From: Phialophora verrucosa
Taxonomy: Eukaryota; Ascomycota; Eurotiomycetes; Chaetothyriales; Herpotrichiellaceae
Assembly: GCA_002099365.1 (NCBI GenBank)
Contig: MSED01000005.1
Coordinates: 1,488,001-1,552,000, forward strand
DNA: 64,000 bases
Direction of reading: 5' to 3'
Both the position numbers and the translations under genes were made by a program. Below, one piece after another: positions 10,056 through 21,890 of the stretch. Within the stretch, counting starts at the first letter, position 1. Each line of letters opens with the position of its first letter. The notes under the pieces were generated by a model. It had not been told where the DNA came from. It searched no databases and saw only the letters and a program-made list of their open reading frames with translations.

Positions 10056-11143
10056 TGATCACTCCCCAACGTCGACTGCCGGCTTGATCCCCCTCGGTGG
10101 CCCTGTTTCGCTAGTATGGCTTCCGATGATAGGACAACGCAACATCTTCATCTTCTACGCAACGTGGACGTGGGCCAGGCATCTGGCCGTCAAGTAATCG
10201 TTCCACCGTTCCTTGACCTCCAGCGGCGCAGGAACAATGGAGACTTTGAAAAATCCGGGGCTCTTGATCCCGATCCCGATCCCTCGGCCATAACGACGCT
10301 CTTCGATCCAGGCTGTCAAGCTATTTAGCAAGCAGTATTGCTTCCAGATCTCAAGACACGACGCACACGATCCGATGGGGGATATCTAGACTCGTCCCGT
10401 GCCCTGCCAATCCCATCCCATCCGCTTGGCACCCCGGTCGGGAGGACGTCCGGTCATGGCGTGTCAGACCACAGTCGGCCCTACAGGATAGAATTACCTA
10501 TCGGCCGTTATGTGCCCTAAGTTAGGTGGGTTGGGTATGTAGGAGCTTGTTATGGTCAGGCACGGGAAGGTCCAACCCCCATCAGGCGCACCATCGTCAC
10601 ACTGGGGCGAGAAACCTGAGCCCGTCGCCCGCAGGGAGCTTGTGTGTCTGTATACCTATGTACATCCAGTAGGCACACGGCAGACTGGAGGGAAATTAGT
10701 TCGGCTCGGGGATACGCGCGGGGATTATATGGCGCGAGGCCGAGTCGAACAGGCATCCGCCGTTTCACCAGACACTCAAAACGAAAAGACGCTCACTTTA
10801 ATCTTGATGTCTTCCTTTGTTTTGGCCTTCTCATCATCAATTGTCAATATATACACACATCTTGAACTTGGTGCAATAAAGCACAACGTATCGACAGGAA
10901 GCATCTCCATCGCGTCCTGTCCGCTGGACAAGGCTCGCCCAATGGCTCAATCACGAAATATCCAAACGCGCCTTCCCGGTTTTCGTGCCCAGATTGCTTG
11001 CACAAGATTCCCGTCATAGAGCACAACGCCACGGCCACGTTTCGTGGGCAGTTGGTCTGTATTCTTTCCCCAGCCCAACAACTCCATCGCCGTGCGCCGG
11101 CAACCAAAGCATAAGTATCAGAACACCGCCCGTGCCAGAACGC
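10056..11143. other. Intergenic, convergent 3' ends
   Basis: About 1.1 kb between the stops of the GH47 gene and the FAD/NADPH reductase. The longest frame (10552-11019, 155 codons, plus) has no recognisable features. AT-rich stretches near 10840-10880 could be 3' end signals. I see no gene. Confidence 0.5.
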
Positions 11144-13075
11144 TCACCAAGTCTCAGCAATATATTGCCCCGAGTTTTTCTTCTCTTCCCAGAAGCTCTG
11201 GGCCTCGTCGTGGTTCAACTTCCCCTTCGCCATGGCCACATCGACTAGGGCGGCTTCGACACCCTCGCCCATGCCTTTGGAGCTTCCGCAGACAAAGACT
11301 CTTCCATCCACGGCATTGATGATGAACCAGACCAAGTCCGCCTGGGCTCGGACCTCTTCTTGCACATATCGTCCCTCGCCACGGCGAGATTGAACAACTT
11401 TCTTGACCTTGTCCTCGTGCACGCCCCAGTCACCGGAATACAGCTCATCGAGGAGACTGTCGCGGACGCCCTGGAGGACCCAGACCTTGTTCGCACAATT
11501 TGCCGACTTCAGCCGGCGGTGGACAAAGCCCCGGAAAGGAGCTACACCCACGCCAGCGCCGATGAGAAGCATCGGTCCATCGGTGACGAATTCCCTGGCT
11601 AGTGGATTCGCCATCAAGCCCCTGAACATTGGGACCCTGAGATCGAGCTCACGGGGATCCTTGCCCTCTTTCTCCGCCTGCATCACCTGTTTCGCTAATC
11701 TCTCGAGAAATCCGGAACCAACGCCCGTTCGCTTTCCAGTGGCGTAGTCATCGGCTTCGTGCACAGTCACGGCGATTTCGATCAGTCGGCGGCGATTCGC
11801 ACCATCTCGTTGGCAGGAGATAGTCGGGTCCTGTGACAGCGAGTAGAACCGAGGCATCAGGGTGTTGAGGACGGAGAGGAGATGGTCGAGAGGTGGTCGA
11901 GAGGACGGGAACGCGTTGAGAAGTTGTGGGATGGTGATGTAAGGGCCAGTTCGGAGGTCACAGAAAGCAGCCTGACCTTGTGCCGAGGACAAGTACATCA
12001 GGATCATCTTCTCGCTTTGGTCTTCGGCGTGCTCAGCGAGGAGCCGGAAAAGCTGCTTAGTCGGTGGGTAGCTCTGGATGTCGGAACACCAGGTGAGCAG
12101 TTCTCGTCGCGTGGTGATCAATTCCCTGGCGGCCTCATCTCCCCAGATTGTGGGCCATCTTCCGGTCGTGGTCTTCAGCAACATCGGCTTGTCCCGAACA
12201 AACCTTGGAACGCCCAACAGGTCGAACACCTGATCCACTATCTCAGGTGAGTTGGGAGCACAAACGCCAATAGCACCTCCAACCACAAAGTCGACGTCAC
12301 CGCCCTCCCTAGGGTAATCGGTAACGTCAATGTCGAAATGGTACGTCCTCTTCTCCGCACCGGGCCTCGTCAATTCACGCGCATGGAACAGAGGAGCAGA
12401 GAAAACTTGGTAAGGCGGGTGCGGCGTGACGAAGTTGGGAGGATACTTGAGCACTTCAGGCTTGTGCTGCTTTGGTGGATCGGCATATGTTCTCGAGGGT
12501 GTGTTTGAGAGATTCTCGAAGGAGACTGTCTTTGTGGGAAGGTCGACCACACCCGAGAGCTCGCTGTCCAGGCTTAAATGTCCCAAGTTGATCTTCAGGC
12601 TTTGGTACGCCGAGTTCTCAGGCACTTTCACGGGTATCGACCCTTCGTGAGGCTGCTTCGACTTCAGCTCTTGGAGCATACAGCAACCTCCGCCACAGCA
12701 CGCCTTCTGTATCATGGCAGTTGCCGCGCCTCTCTCACCCAGGAACCGTCGTGCATCTTCCGAGTCCTGCGAGACGAGCAGCGTGGATGCCCTCCTTTTC
12801 TTGCCTTGCGAACCCTGTGGCAGTCCGCCCTGCAACTCGTCGAGCGAGTCATCTGACAAATTGTCCGTCAGAGGAGTGGTGGGCTCAGTGTCTACAGTTG
12901 AGGCTGTATCGGAGTAGGAGCTGGAGAGGCCATTATTGGAAGGTGCGGATTGGGAAAACTGGGAGGCGGATATGGAGAGCTTTCTTGTGTCGGACGGCTC
13001 TTCAGGAATAGGATCGTTGGGGTGTGAGTGAGCAGTCAGAGGCAACGGATGCCCCTGGGCAACAGTGGCTGACAT
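11144..13075 (-). CDS. FAD/NADPH diflavin-type reductase module lacking the FMN domain
   Basis: Predicted NADPH-dependent flavoprotein oxidoreductase of the cytochrome P450 reductase / sulfite reductase alpha superfamily; substrate or electron acceptor unknown. Single exon, 643 residues. Residues 1-100 are Ser/Thr/Pro-rich and disordered. A Cys cluster CCGGGCC lies at 126-132, just after a helix (RRFLGERGAATAMIQ). The FAD module with connecting domain spans about 215-480: DFVVGGAIGVCAPNSPEIVD, the RxYS FAD motif RFYSLSQDP at 409-417, and GVGSGFLERL at 451-460. The NADPH module follows: GAGVGVAPFRGF (506-517), VFVCGSSKGMG (593-603) and a C-terminal Trp, as in diflavin reductases whose last aromatic stacks on FAD. 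No flavodoxin-like FMN domain precedes it, so electrons must leave FAD to a separate partner or directly to a substrate. It is not a classical P450 reductase. Confidence 0.8.
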   Translation of the reverse strand: MSATVAQGHPLPLTAHSHPNDPIPEEPSDTRKLSISASQFSQSAPSNNGLSSSYSDTASTVDTEPTTPLTDNLSDDSLDELQGGLPQGSQGKKRRASTLLVSQDSEDARRFLGERGAATAMIQKACCGGGCCMLQELKSKQPHEGSIPVKVPENSAYQSLKINLGHLSLDSELSGVVDLPTKTVSFENLSNTPSRTYADPPKQHKPEVLKYPPNFVTPHPPYQVFSAPLFHARELTRPGAEKRTYHFDIDVTDYPREGGDVDFVVGGAIGVCAPNSPEIVDQVFDLLGVPRFVRDKPMLLKTTTGRWPTIWGDEAARELITTRRELLTWCSDIQSYPPTKQLFRLLAEHAEDQSEKMILMYLSSAQGQAAFCDLRTGPYITIPQLLNAFPSSRPPLDHLLSVLNTLMPRFYSLSQDPTISCQRDGANRRRLIEIAVTVHEADDYATGKRTGVGSGFLERLAKQVMQAEKEGKDPRELDLRVPMFRGLMANPLAREFVTDGPMLLIGAGVGVAPFRGFVHRRLKSANCANKVWVLQGVRDSLLDELYSGDWGVHEDKVKKVVQSRRGEGRYVQEEVRAQADLVWFIINAVDGRVFVCGSSKGMGEGVEAALVDVAMAKGKLNHDEAQSFWEEKKNSGQYIAETW

Positions 13076-15662
13076 GTTTGTGCGTGTGGAAATAGTGTGG
13101 AGGGCACCTGGATACGTCGCCGGGTTAATGCGTGCAGATTAAAACAGGGGCAGACATCTTGGAGAATATTCAAGAGCGCGGCAGGATTGACCGAGTAGGA
13201 CAGGATGGGATTTGGCAGCATTAGGGATTGCTGAGTATATTGTGGAGGGGGATTTGTGGTGGATTGCGTGGGTTGGGGTTGCTACTCACGGCGATTCCAG
13301 TGTCTGACGTAAGGTGGTGCGGAACGAGGCCTCGCTGCGGCAAAGCCCAAGGCCAGAGCAAACCCTGCACACACGCGTCGAGGCAGCTTGACTCGGGGGT
13401 TTTCAGCAGTAGAGACGCGCCGACAAATTGCACAGGTGGTCGGGCATCGGTAAGGTCAAAAAGGTGAATGCGTAGAGGAGAAGGCTCAAAGGTAAAAGTG
13501 GGTGACAATGTGAAGTGGAAGAGAAAGTGCGGATGGGGGGGAGCGAGAGGGAGATGATCAGATTGATAAAAATCGTCGATGATTAACTCGGGCGGCTCAG
13601 AGCCCATCGGCCAGCTCGGCGGCTCCACTGGCAACTTTCTCGGTGCGCGGTTTCGGCTTCTGCACTCTCTGTGCTCGTGCTTTCTTTCCAGTCACTCCAC
13701 CACGTTGAGGCCTACTATCCTACTCGTACATCTAGACCTCATTGACAATACTTACTCTGGCATTGGACCTCGTTCCGTGCATCGTACATTGTGCAACTCC
13801 GACAAGGACATCGCCGCATTGAACAGCCGATTTCTGACGCCACGCCTCTGCTCCGCACCCGGCTTCTCACGATGGGCATTTCTTTTCTCCAAAAGGGCAT
13901 AGTAGTCAAGGTTGATCCATCCCCCCGTACTTCGTACTGCTGAGCGTCCTGCGACTTCGGAATACCCACCATTGGAAAGTCCACCCCTCTACGAACGGAA
14001 CATGCATTCTCATTGGGATAAGATAAGATCAATTTCGGGAGTCTTGCAAGGGTTTTGTTTCGTACGGCATGCTTCCTTTTTTCAGCTGCTTGGGCGGTGT
14101 TCCGGTGCCCGCCGAGCTGGATACTCCAGCCGCGGAAGAGCACCTAGTCTTCCTGTGTGCGAGGCGTTGGGCGGAGTTTCTCCCTCCTGGTCCAACCTCG
14201 CCTGCTGTGTGCCCGTGCATAAGCAAGCCCCTTCCTTCTCGACACGTAGCACCTTCGTCGCCCTGACCCACGACCACGGCCAATATTCGAAATGCCGTTC
14301 AATCCGAGTCCTGGCACCATCGACGCTAGAATGGCGTTCCCTGTCTCCCCGCTGCAGCCAACGAGGTTCAAGAGGCGAGCATATCCAGTCTGCTGGCGCC
14401 ATGTGCCCAGCACCCCACCCCACTATTGGAGCAACCCGCCTGATTTTCTTAGAAATCTAATCTTATCCTCCTTGATCTCTGATCAGATAATTCGCGCAAA
14501 TTCATCCGTCCTTCTTGGCAGCTGTGTCGTGAGCCCCGTTGGTCAAGCTTTGGCCGTCAGCGAGCCCAAACCTGACGTCTAACGTTGCGGTGTCGGAGCT
14601 GGCTGAAAGTAGATATGGCGAGGTCATTGATCAGAGGGCAACGGTATTCAAGGCTGGGGACAGGTTGCTTGACCGTGGTCAAGCAGGCAACCACGGTCAA
14701 GCAGGCAACAAGGTCCGCGCCCGATGAGCGGTTTCTCGGAGCATACTGCCGATATTCCCCCGCGCTTTTGAATGTTGTGAAGGCCTGCTCGCCTGCTGGA
14801 GGCTTCCATCCATCCTCCTCATGCTCTGGTTGGTAGGATATTGGGAGGAGTCGGCACGCATTCTGCGTTGATGGTGCGGACGTGCTTCACTTCTGCAATA
14901 AGACCAGTGGCGCTTGCGCAGTGGCCGGGTTTTAACTCGTGATGGCTGAGGCAGTATCTGAAGGCACGACCTTGATGGCCGCGCCGGCGGCATCCTGAAC
15001 CCTTCTCAGGCTCTTAAGCTAGATGTGTGCTGTAGGCAGGTGTAGAGGGATTCTCTGAAGACGCGCTCACTGGATGTCAAACGGAAGACAGGAATCTAAA
15101 AGCGCGGGAGGGACAAACCACAGCCAGGAATAGACAAGTTTCCACTTCGGAATGCGAGTGCCCATGCTCCTGTAGTTAAGAAGAGCCTTGGATTGTGGAT
15201 GGCTTATTCTTACGCTAACATAGAAGTGTAGATCAGTCTACCGCGGTGCCCGTCTTCAAAACGTGGCTATCCAACTGTTCAAGATCCTCCAAGCATGATG
15301 ATAGCGCCAATCCGAAAGTGAGTGAAAGCAACATGAGCTTCGAAACATCGCGCCACACACAGCCCGATGTTCATCTGCCATTAATAGCGCCTGCCGTATT
15401 TTGCCCCAATATTCGTCACGTCGTTCCTTCTTTGATGGATTCCCCTCGCTCAATGACACCGCCGTATAGGTTATCCCCTTAACGTGCCAAGCCCGAAGAA
15501 AGAGCAAGAGATATCCAAGAGATGCCCTAAATATAACGTAAATCCCAAATACACACGTTTCGAAGTTGCCCGGGTATCATTTCTGTAAATCCAGACCAAA
15601 TCCACCATTTCCCCTCCCTCTCGGAACTCCAAGTCGGTGCTGAACCATGCCGCCTCTGCTAC
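13076..15662. other. Gene-poor intergenic region with a short palindrome cluster
   Basis: 2.6 kb between the start of the reductase gene and the stop of the homeodomain gene, both on minus. The part nearest 13076 should be the reductase promoter and 5' UTR. Recurring motifs TACTCGTACA (13721-13730) and GTACTTCGTAC (13927-13937) occur here, and a palindrome plus direct repeat sits at 14667-14708. None of the frames here (up to 182 codons) resembles a protein family. Confidence 0.5.
14667..14708. repeat. Short palindrome with adjoining direct repeat
   Basis: A perfect 8-bp-arm palindrome GCTTGACC-GT-GGTCAAGC spans 14667-14684. Its right arm begins a 14-bp direct repeat, GGTCAAGCAGGCAA, at 14677-14690 and again at 14695-14708. 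CCACGGTCAA at 14691-14700 is also the inverse of TTGACCGTGG at 14669-14678, so nested hairpins are possible. Confidence 0.75.
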
Positions 15663-16912
15663 TCAGTCAAATGACTTGTGCGAGCGTCGCCCCTGCTCTG
15701 AATCGTACTCCGCTGCTGAGGACTGTGCCGCTCTGCGACTGTTTTCCTGAGCTTGGTGCCGCCACGTGGGTAGATGACGTCTTCTCGCGTTGATGAACCA
15801 GTTACTGATCTAGAAGAAGGGTTATATTAGCTTGTGTCTCTTCCAAAACTGTGAAGTGGTAATACCTGAGCAAGGCTGAGTTGCGTGTCATGAACGAATT
15901 GTTGCTTTTCATCCTCCGTTGGATAAGGATGATCCAAGTGTGCCAAAAACCAATTCTTCAAATAATCGGTAATATGCTTGGGTAGATTACCCCTCCGTCT
16001 CCTGCTACCGGGACCGCAGCCCTCTCCATTCGATACCGTCGGAGAGACTGGATGATGAGAACCCGTTGGAGAGGGAATGTAGTCTACCCCGTAAGGTGAC
16101 GTATACGCAAGTCCCTTTGGGTAATCGAACATTGCCGAAGGGTACCTTTGATAGTCCAAGGTTGACGATTGTGACCGGCTCATTTGCGGGTAACTCTGCC
16201 CATATCGGTGAGGAGATTCGTAATACGAAGGGGTTTCTGTTTTGATGGGGTAAGGTGATTCTGTTTTGATAGAATAGCTACGGTGATCCGCATAAGCTCC
16301 AGTTGAAGCTCCGTAAGGATATGGGCTCGCAGTAGGGAATGGTTGATTATAGGTCAAATCATGGATCGACGGCAGACTCGGTTCTGGTTTTGGCTGTGCG
16401 AATTGGGTCTGGACGGTGCATGGTGCACGCTGTTGACTGCTGTAAGGACTGACGAGCTCAGTATAGTGCGACGCCGAGGTCCATGATGAGTTCTGCCGGT
16501 GATGGCGGTGGGCCGCGTACGCAGAGTCGCCACTTTGCGCAGACATGGTGTCAAAGTTCTCGAGACTGCTTACAGTTTGCAGCCGTTCGGGCGAGGGGGG
16601 CTCGATCTTCAGCGGTCCAGATGCCGGCTGGAAAGTTCTCCTTGTCATAGTGTTTCCTTGCGTGTTGGCCTCAGATGCCCCCGGAACCGCTGGCTCAATG
16701 CTGCTTTGACCTCCGGTACCAAGAAGCTAGCGGATGTCAGCGAGTTCTAAGCGATAGTCAGGCTAGCGCACCTCTCGAAAAGGTGGCAACTGCTGCTGCT
16801 GCTGCTGTTGCTGTGCAAGGAAGAGCTTCGAATTGTCTAGAGGGGCAGTTGTGCGTTGTGTTCTGCCTGCGTCAAAGTCAGAAGAACAGACATAAGAGCT
16901 GTATGGATCCAT
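15663..16912 (-). CDS. TALE/KN-class homeodomain transcription factor
   Basis: Predicted sequence-specific DNA-binding regulator in the nucleus. Three exons: 16772-16912, 15866-16726 and 15663-15809, with introns of 45 and 56 bp, encoding 382 residues. Exon 1 starts MDPYSSYVCSSDFDAGR and ends in a poly-Gln tract (eight Q, about 34-41) followed by LPPFRE. The middle is Ser/Tyr/Pro-rich with repeated SIKTESPYPIKTETP-like segments, typical of a disordered activation region. The homeodomain lies near the C-terminus (about 289-350): RRRRGNLPKHITDYLKNW, LDHPYPTEDEK with the three-residue PYP loop extension that defines TALE proteins, then across the intron ISNWFINARRRHLPTW, the recognition helix with the WFxNxRRR signature. 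Intron 2 splits the homeodomain just before helix 3. Exon 1 was added because its frame runs directly from Met into the poly-Gln region. Intron 1 is at the short end of the range. Confidence 0.88.
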
Positions 16913-19900
16913 GAAAGCGAGAGGAAAAGGGAGAGGAAAGAATTAAGACATGAGCGAGTCTTGTGCTGAAGGAGAATAAGTGGCAGTTGATAATGTCCGA
17001 CCAGGATCTCCTGCTTAACATCCACGGGCTCATGTGCTACCAGAAGTACTGCCAGTGGAGGACAACCAGAAGGCAGAGGTAGCGCAATACCGAAATGCCA
17101 ACCTGCACGGCTCGGACGACCTGTGTCAAATCTATCCATGACAGCGTTGACACGGCCTTCTGAGCAGCCCAGATGGCATTGTCTCCTAGCTGCACCACGT
17201 AGGGAAATGACCTTGAGGAATTGGCGGAGGTAGGACCCTGCTTACCAGACCAAGAAGTTCAAGGGACAGCTCCCAATTCCAGTGGCACGGTGCAGTTTCT
17301 TTAGTTGAACAGGCGGAGTCTTGAATCTGGAAGCGGAATTCTTGATATAGCGAACCACACACGCTCAACAAGAAGAGAAGATGAAGGGAGGGCAGAGGGA
17401 CAATAGAGGAGCCTCCTCAAAATATAGCAAAGGCTTGTCCGCCCGAGGACTTTGGGTTCTTTGCAGCGAGCGGACGGAGTGGCGTGGTATGGTGGTGGAG
17501 CAGGCAGAGCTGCTGTAGAGGGCTGCCGGGACCCTAGCAAGTTGATCAGGAGCACGGACCCTGAGTAGGGTTCCCGCTGGAACAGGGGGAATGGCAGCAC
17601 AGCGCGACCGGGAGCAAGCGAACTTAGACTGTGCCATGGACCTCGCGAATGCAGGCTTCGGCATTTTGTCGATCTGGCAGATGGAGGAGGTGCCCGGACC
17701 CTGATTGAGATGTGGGCGAACTCAGTTCGGATTGTCCGCATATCACAATGGGGTACAAAGCACGAATCAAATTTCCGCGGCCGCCGAGAGGTAGTGGCAC
17801 GCAATATGATATATGATCGTTGGTCTCGGAACAGCCCGTCCACAAGATCGACGACCACCAGCTTGGTGGCTTTGGCCCTAGTGCCAGAGTATTGAGTCAG
17901 GCTTGTTCGAGGGACAAGAGGGACCACGAATGGGCCTCTACCGCCAATGGCAAAGCACTTCCGGCGAACCTGACGCTGGAGGTGGCGCAAGGGTGGTGTG
18001 GGCGGAGAGAGGATCGTTCTGGAGGTAACAGGATTCGTGCGATTGTTGTGCTGGGAAGAGCTGGACAATGGGAATGCCTGAGTGGCTGGGTGGGAGGTAT
18101 AGCAGAGTCTGAAGTAGCAACCAGCACGCCGCCATTGGTTGGTTGGCGCCAGACAGGCAAGGGGGCGATCTTGGAGACGAGGCGAGGGTGAGTGGAGCGG
18201 CTGATGGGAGACACGCTTGAGGCGAATCAGGTTAGCTAACTGGTATCGAAGTCGGAAAGGGTGACCTGGCGGAAAGATGAGTAGACGCACAGCTAATGAC
18301 CTTGCATTGTGGACTGTTTCAGTTTTCGAAGCAAGCCGACGTTCATGGAGCAATGCAGTCGGTAGCCATTGAGAGCGTATGTATTGGTATAGCCGGTGAC
18401 GTGGTTTTATCCTGCACAATCATCGCGCTCCTGGTTCCTGTCAGGCCCATCAGCCAGTATGCATCCGTATGTCATGGCGCTGGCTGCGTCGGAACTCTCT
18501 ATCCGCGTGAATAGCAATGATCACGACAGCCGGTAGGCTCAAGCATGGGCCGCTAGACGTTCTTGCCGTATGCCAATGAAGATGCATGGCCATTGTCAAC
18601 AAGCGGGAGAAGAACCCATGACACGTTCGAAGTCAGGAAAGCGGGGGAAAGCAAGCAAGGTCAAATGTCTCGCTAATGCAACCAGGGCAGGGAGCTGAAA
18701 GCTTCCGTGAAAACATTGCCTCATGGCAGCCCTGTCGAGGATCGAATGCAAGGAGCTGGGAGATCTGATTGACTTCAACCCGCTTGTGCGTCTGGGAAAG
18801 TGAGTGGTGAAGTTAGATGTTGAGCAGGGGTGTTTCAAGTCGCACGGCTAGCTACATACGTAATTGATTCGATCGCCGCAGCCTCAGTTCCGAAGCCGCC
18901 GCAAACTACCCAGTCAGGATGGGGCCAAGGCGTTGTGGGAGGCTAGCCCCTAGCCAGCCCTAGCCTAGGGCCGCCTATAGTAAACCGTGCGGGCGGGCCA
19001 GTCGCTCCCGCGGGCCAGATGCAAGACGTGAAGGTACTTCCAAGCTGTGTGAGAGTTGAAATTCACCGCCAGAACAGCGGTAACCATGTGCTCCCTTGCT
19101 GCTGTTCTGTTGCCTCTGGGTATGTTCTAACATCTGTGTGGCGCATGTCCCCTTGGCTGATCCTGGTAACGACAGCGTCGGCGTCTCCTGCAAGGTGTCC
19201 ATGGCTGCCGGGTCTTGTCCCAAGCCCGGATGCGTGCAGTCGAATGTACACCATGAGACCATTCATCTTCCCGTTATTCCTGCCGCCTGCTGCGCTCCCT
19301 CCTCCCTTGTTCGATCGTCCCTCCGCGCAACTCCCATGACCGAACCTTCCTGCTCGTTTGTGTTGGCGGGTCGCATGCAGCTCCCAGTCGTCTGTCGCCT
19401 CCCGCATCCGACCGCATTGCCGGGTCTCTCTCACTCCAGGTTACTCGTCCTGCCAGCCTTCAGGAACAGCAGTTTCCCCGACCCCGCCTGTTACACCTCG
19501 GTGCCACTGGTGCGACTTTGACTCTTCAATGGGAGGTACTTCATGACCGGGCTTGACTCCGCCCCGAGATTTGGGTCGTGCGCTGTCGTACGTGATCTAT
19601 GCTGTGCAACTCCGGACCCTCCTTCATGTTCGCTTCAGGCACTCCGGCGATTCGCTCAAGTCCTTAATCGTGGAGTCACCAATGTGCAGCCGCCTCGGTG
19701 CAGGGGGGTCGGCTGCTTGTTCGAAGGCAAATATGACAGGTCAACCGTTCCTCATGCATGCTTGACCGCCACCCTCATCTCCCCCCCCCCAAAACTAGGT
19801 ATGCAAGACATCTTTCGTGCCTGCGATCACCAGAGCACATCTCGATGTAGCAAGGTTCACCATCACTGGACTCGTTCCCGGACAAATCACCACGGACACT

Positions 19901-21890
19901 GCTGCCTCCACTTCCGTGTGCGATACATGCCCAAATTGCAATTCACCGATACGGAGTACGTCCCCTACGAGCTCTCCTTACTCTGAGCTACTGCACCCAA
20001 TGCGAACGGCGCCTCAAATCATCCGAGTGTCTCCAGCGCTCACATCTTTTGAGTCGAGCCTCAAGAAGCACATCTTTTTGCCTCTCACGACAAACTCTAC
20101 TCGTTATACGCGAGAGAGATACTGACCGCATCATCCGCGCCGTACCCCAATCTCGCAGTCACTGCCATGCGCGATTGAAGCAGATGTCGAACACGTGGCA
20201 CCGATCACAAATGCTCTGGTTGCTCGGAACACATATACACTGCCAACTTCCTGCAGAGTCATCGACAACTGCTCATAAACCTGGAATATGCTGTGTGAAG
20301 TTCGGTGTTCCATTCCTGACAAGAAGGGGGGTTCTGGAGCGATGAGGGCGATGCAACACGGCTATTCCCTTCATTTCGGAAAGACAATGCGGACATTGTT
20401 ATGCTAATACAAAAACGTCCGCCTGCTTGCGCTCTAGTGAGGCATAGTCGAGGCATGCCCCATGGAACTCACGGCTTGACTCCACATGGGAGCTCCTCTT
20501 CCATTTCCCCCCCTCCCCTTCACCGACAGTTGAACACATGAGAGCTTGTCACAAGGATCGCTAATCAAGATCCGATGAGCCAGATTTATCTCTCCGCCGA
20601 AGCAAGGGATTCGCTGATTGGGGAAAGGAAACCCGACGCAGGCATCTCAGAGTGGCAATCCTTGTCCTGCTGAAGGTTGGCTTGCGACTCATCCAGTACA
20701 GAGGGCGAAAGTGAGGCTTAACTCTTGGCGATCTGAGTGACCTGCAGCGAACGTGTCATTTTCGGCTCCACCAATGGCCTAAGCTGCCGTGCGACTTTGA
20801 CTGCGCCATGGTCCATAGACCAGGATCAGGGAGGCTGCACCAGGAACCACACCCCACTTGCAGCAGGGCGGCGAGGAGTCGGCCGGCTAATCCTCAGATC
20901 CGAGAGTTCGAACTTCAGACTGACAGCGACTGCCCCTGCTTCTCGACGACGTCAAAGCAGAGTCCTTCCTTCGAGCCACACACCATGCCAGCGAAGAGCC
21001 GCTGATTTCGTGATGCCGTTGTCAGCTTACTGAAAGCCGCCATGCGACCGACTGCCTCCTTCTACAAGGACAACGACACCGAGATCGTGCAGGGAAAACG
21101 CTTTTGATTGACAAGTTCGAGATTTAGATGCGTGTCTGTCTCTCCGTTGACACATGGTTGAAAGGATCCTGGTTTCCTGTTCTCGGATTCTCAGGAGAAT
21201 TTCTGTCACCCCTCGAGCCTGAGTCAGGGCTATATGGCACATCGAGTCCCTGACTGAGGATATATTCAACGTGGTGATGAGAACAGGGAACAGCCATGCT
21301 GTCCCGGCCGTCGCCCACAAGCTTACAGCCTCCAGCCTACGCTACGAACACCCGAGCGATACTTCGACTCAACTCAAGGCGACTCGACCGCTGCTTTCCG
21401 TGAGTCAGTGTGGTTCTCGGATCACCCCAGGTTTGTTTCTGCCACTCGGTCTCAATCCACCCTTCTCAACGCCCTCCCCTTTGATTTTTCGAACATGCTA
21501 TCTCCGCGTTTGCGGATATATGTCTTGTCCAGCCAGGCATCTATATCGCGGTCGTCATCGCCTATAGCCCCTTCCTGACCCCCGGTCTGCAGGCTCTTCT
21601 TCTCGGAGTCTGAGAAGATGTTCCTGATTTACAAGTCACGCACGTTCTTGACCGCCAGTGATGAAGTCTTGCCATTTCGAGCTCCCCCCGAGTCCGACGA
21701 GACCTTGTTCGCGGTGTTTCGAGTTCCCCTTCCGGATAGAGTACCTCCCTGCTTGTTTGTACAGATAGCGCAAGCATGGGAACGTCAATTTCTTTGTTTC
21801 CATGTTTATGTACGAGATACGTATGTACCGTGGACTATTATTTCGCATCTCATCTCATCGCGTCTCGTCTAACTCCTTCAGCTATAGTTT
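16913..21890. other. 5-kb gene-poor region upstream of the homeodomain gene
   Basis: About 5.0 kb between the homeodomain start (-) and the stop of the 932-residue orphan (-). I find no convincing gene. Frames are short or of non-coding composition, including a 372-codon Arg/Ser/Pro-rich frame on minus (17301-18419). A C run of 10 lies at 19781-19790. The region probably carries a long promoter, a 5' UTR or non-coding transcripts for the homeodomain gene, as is common for developmental regulators. Confidence 0.5.

Noticed and set aside
10552..11019. 155-codon plus frame
   Set aside because: No domain, disordered random-like composition, lies in a convergent 3' region.
19096..19521. 141-codon plus frame starting MLLFCCLWVCSNICVA, resembling a signal peptide with many Cys
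   Set aside because: The later part is Pro/Ser/Leu/Arg-rich without structure, and Cys are scattered; probably chance.
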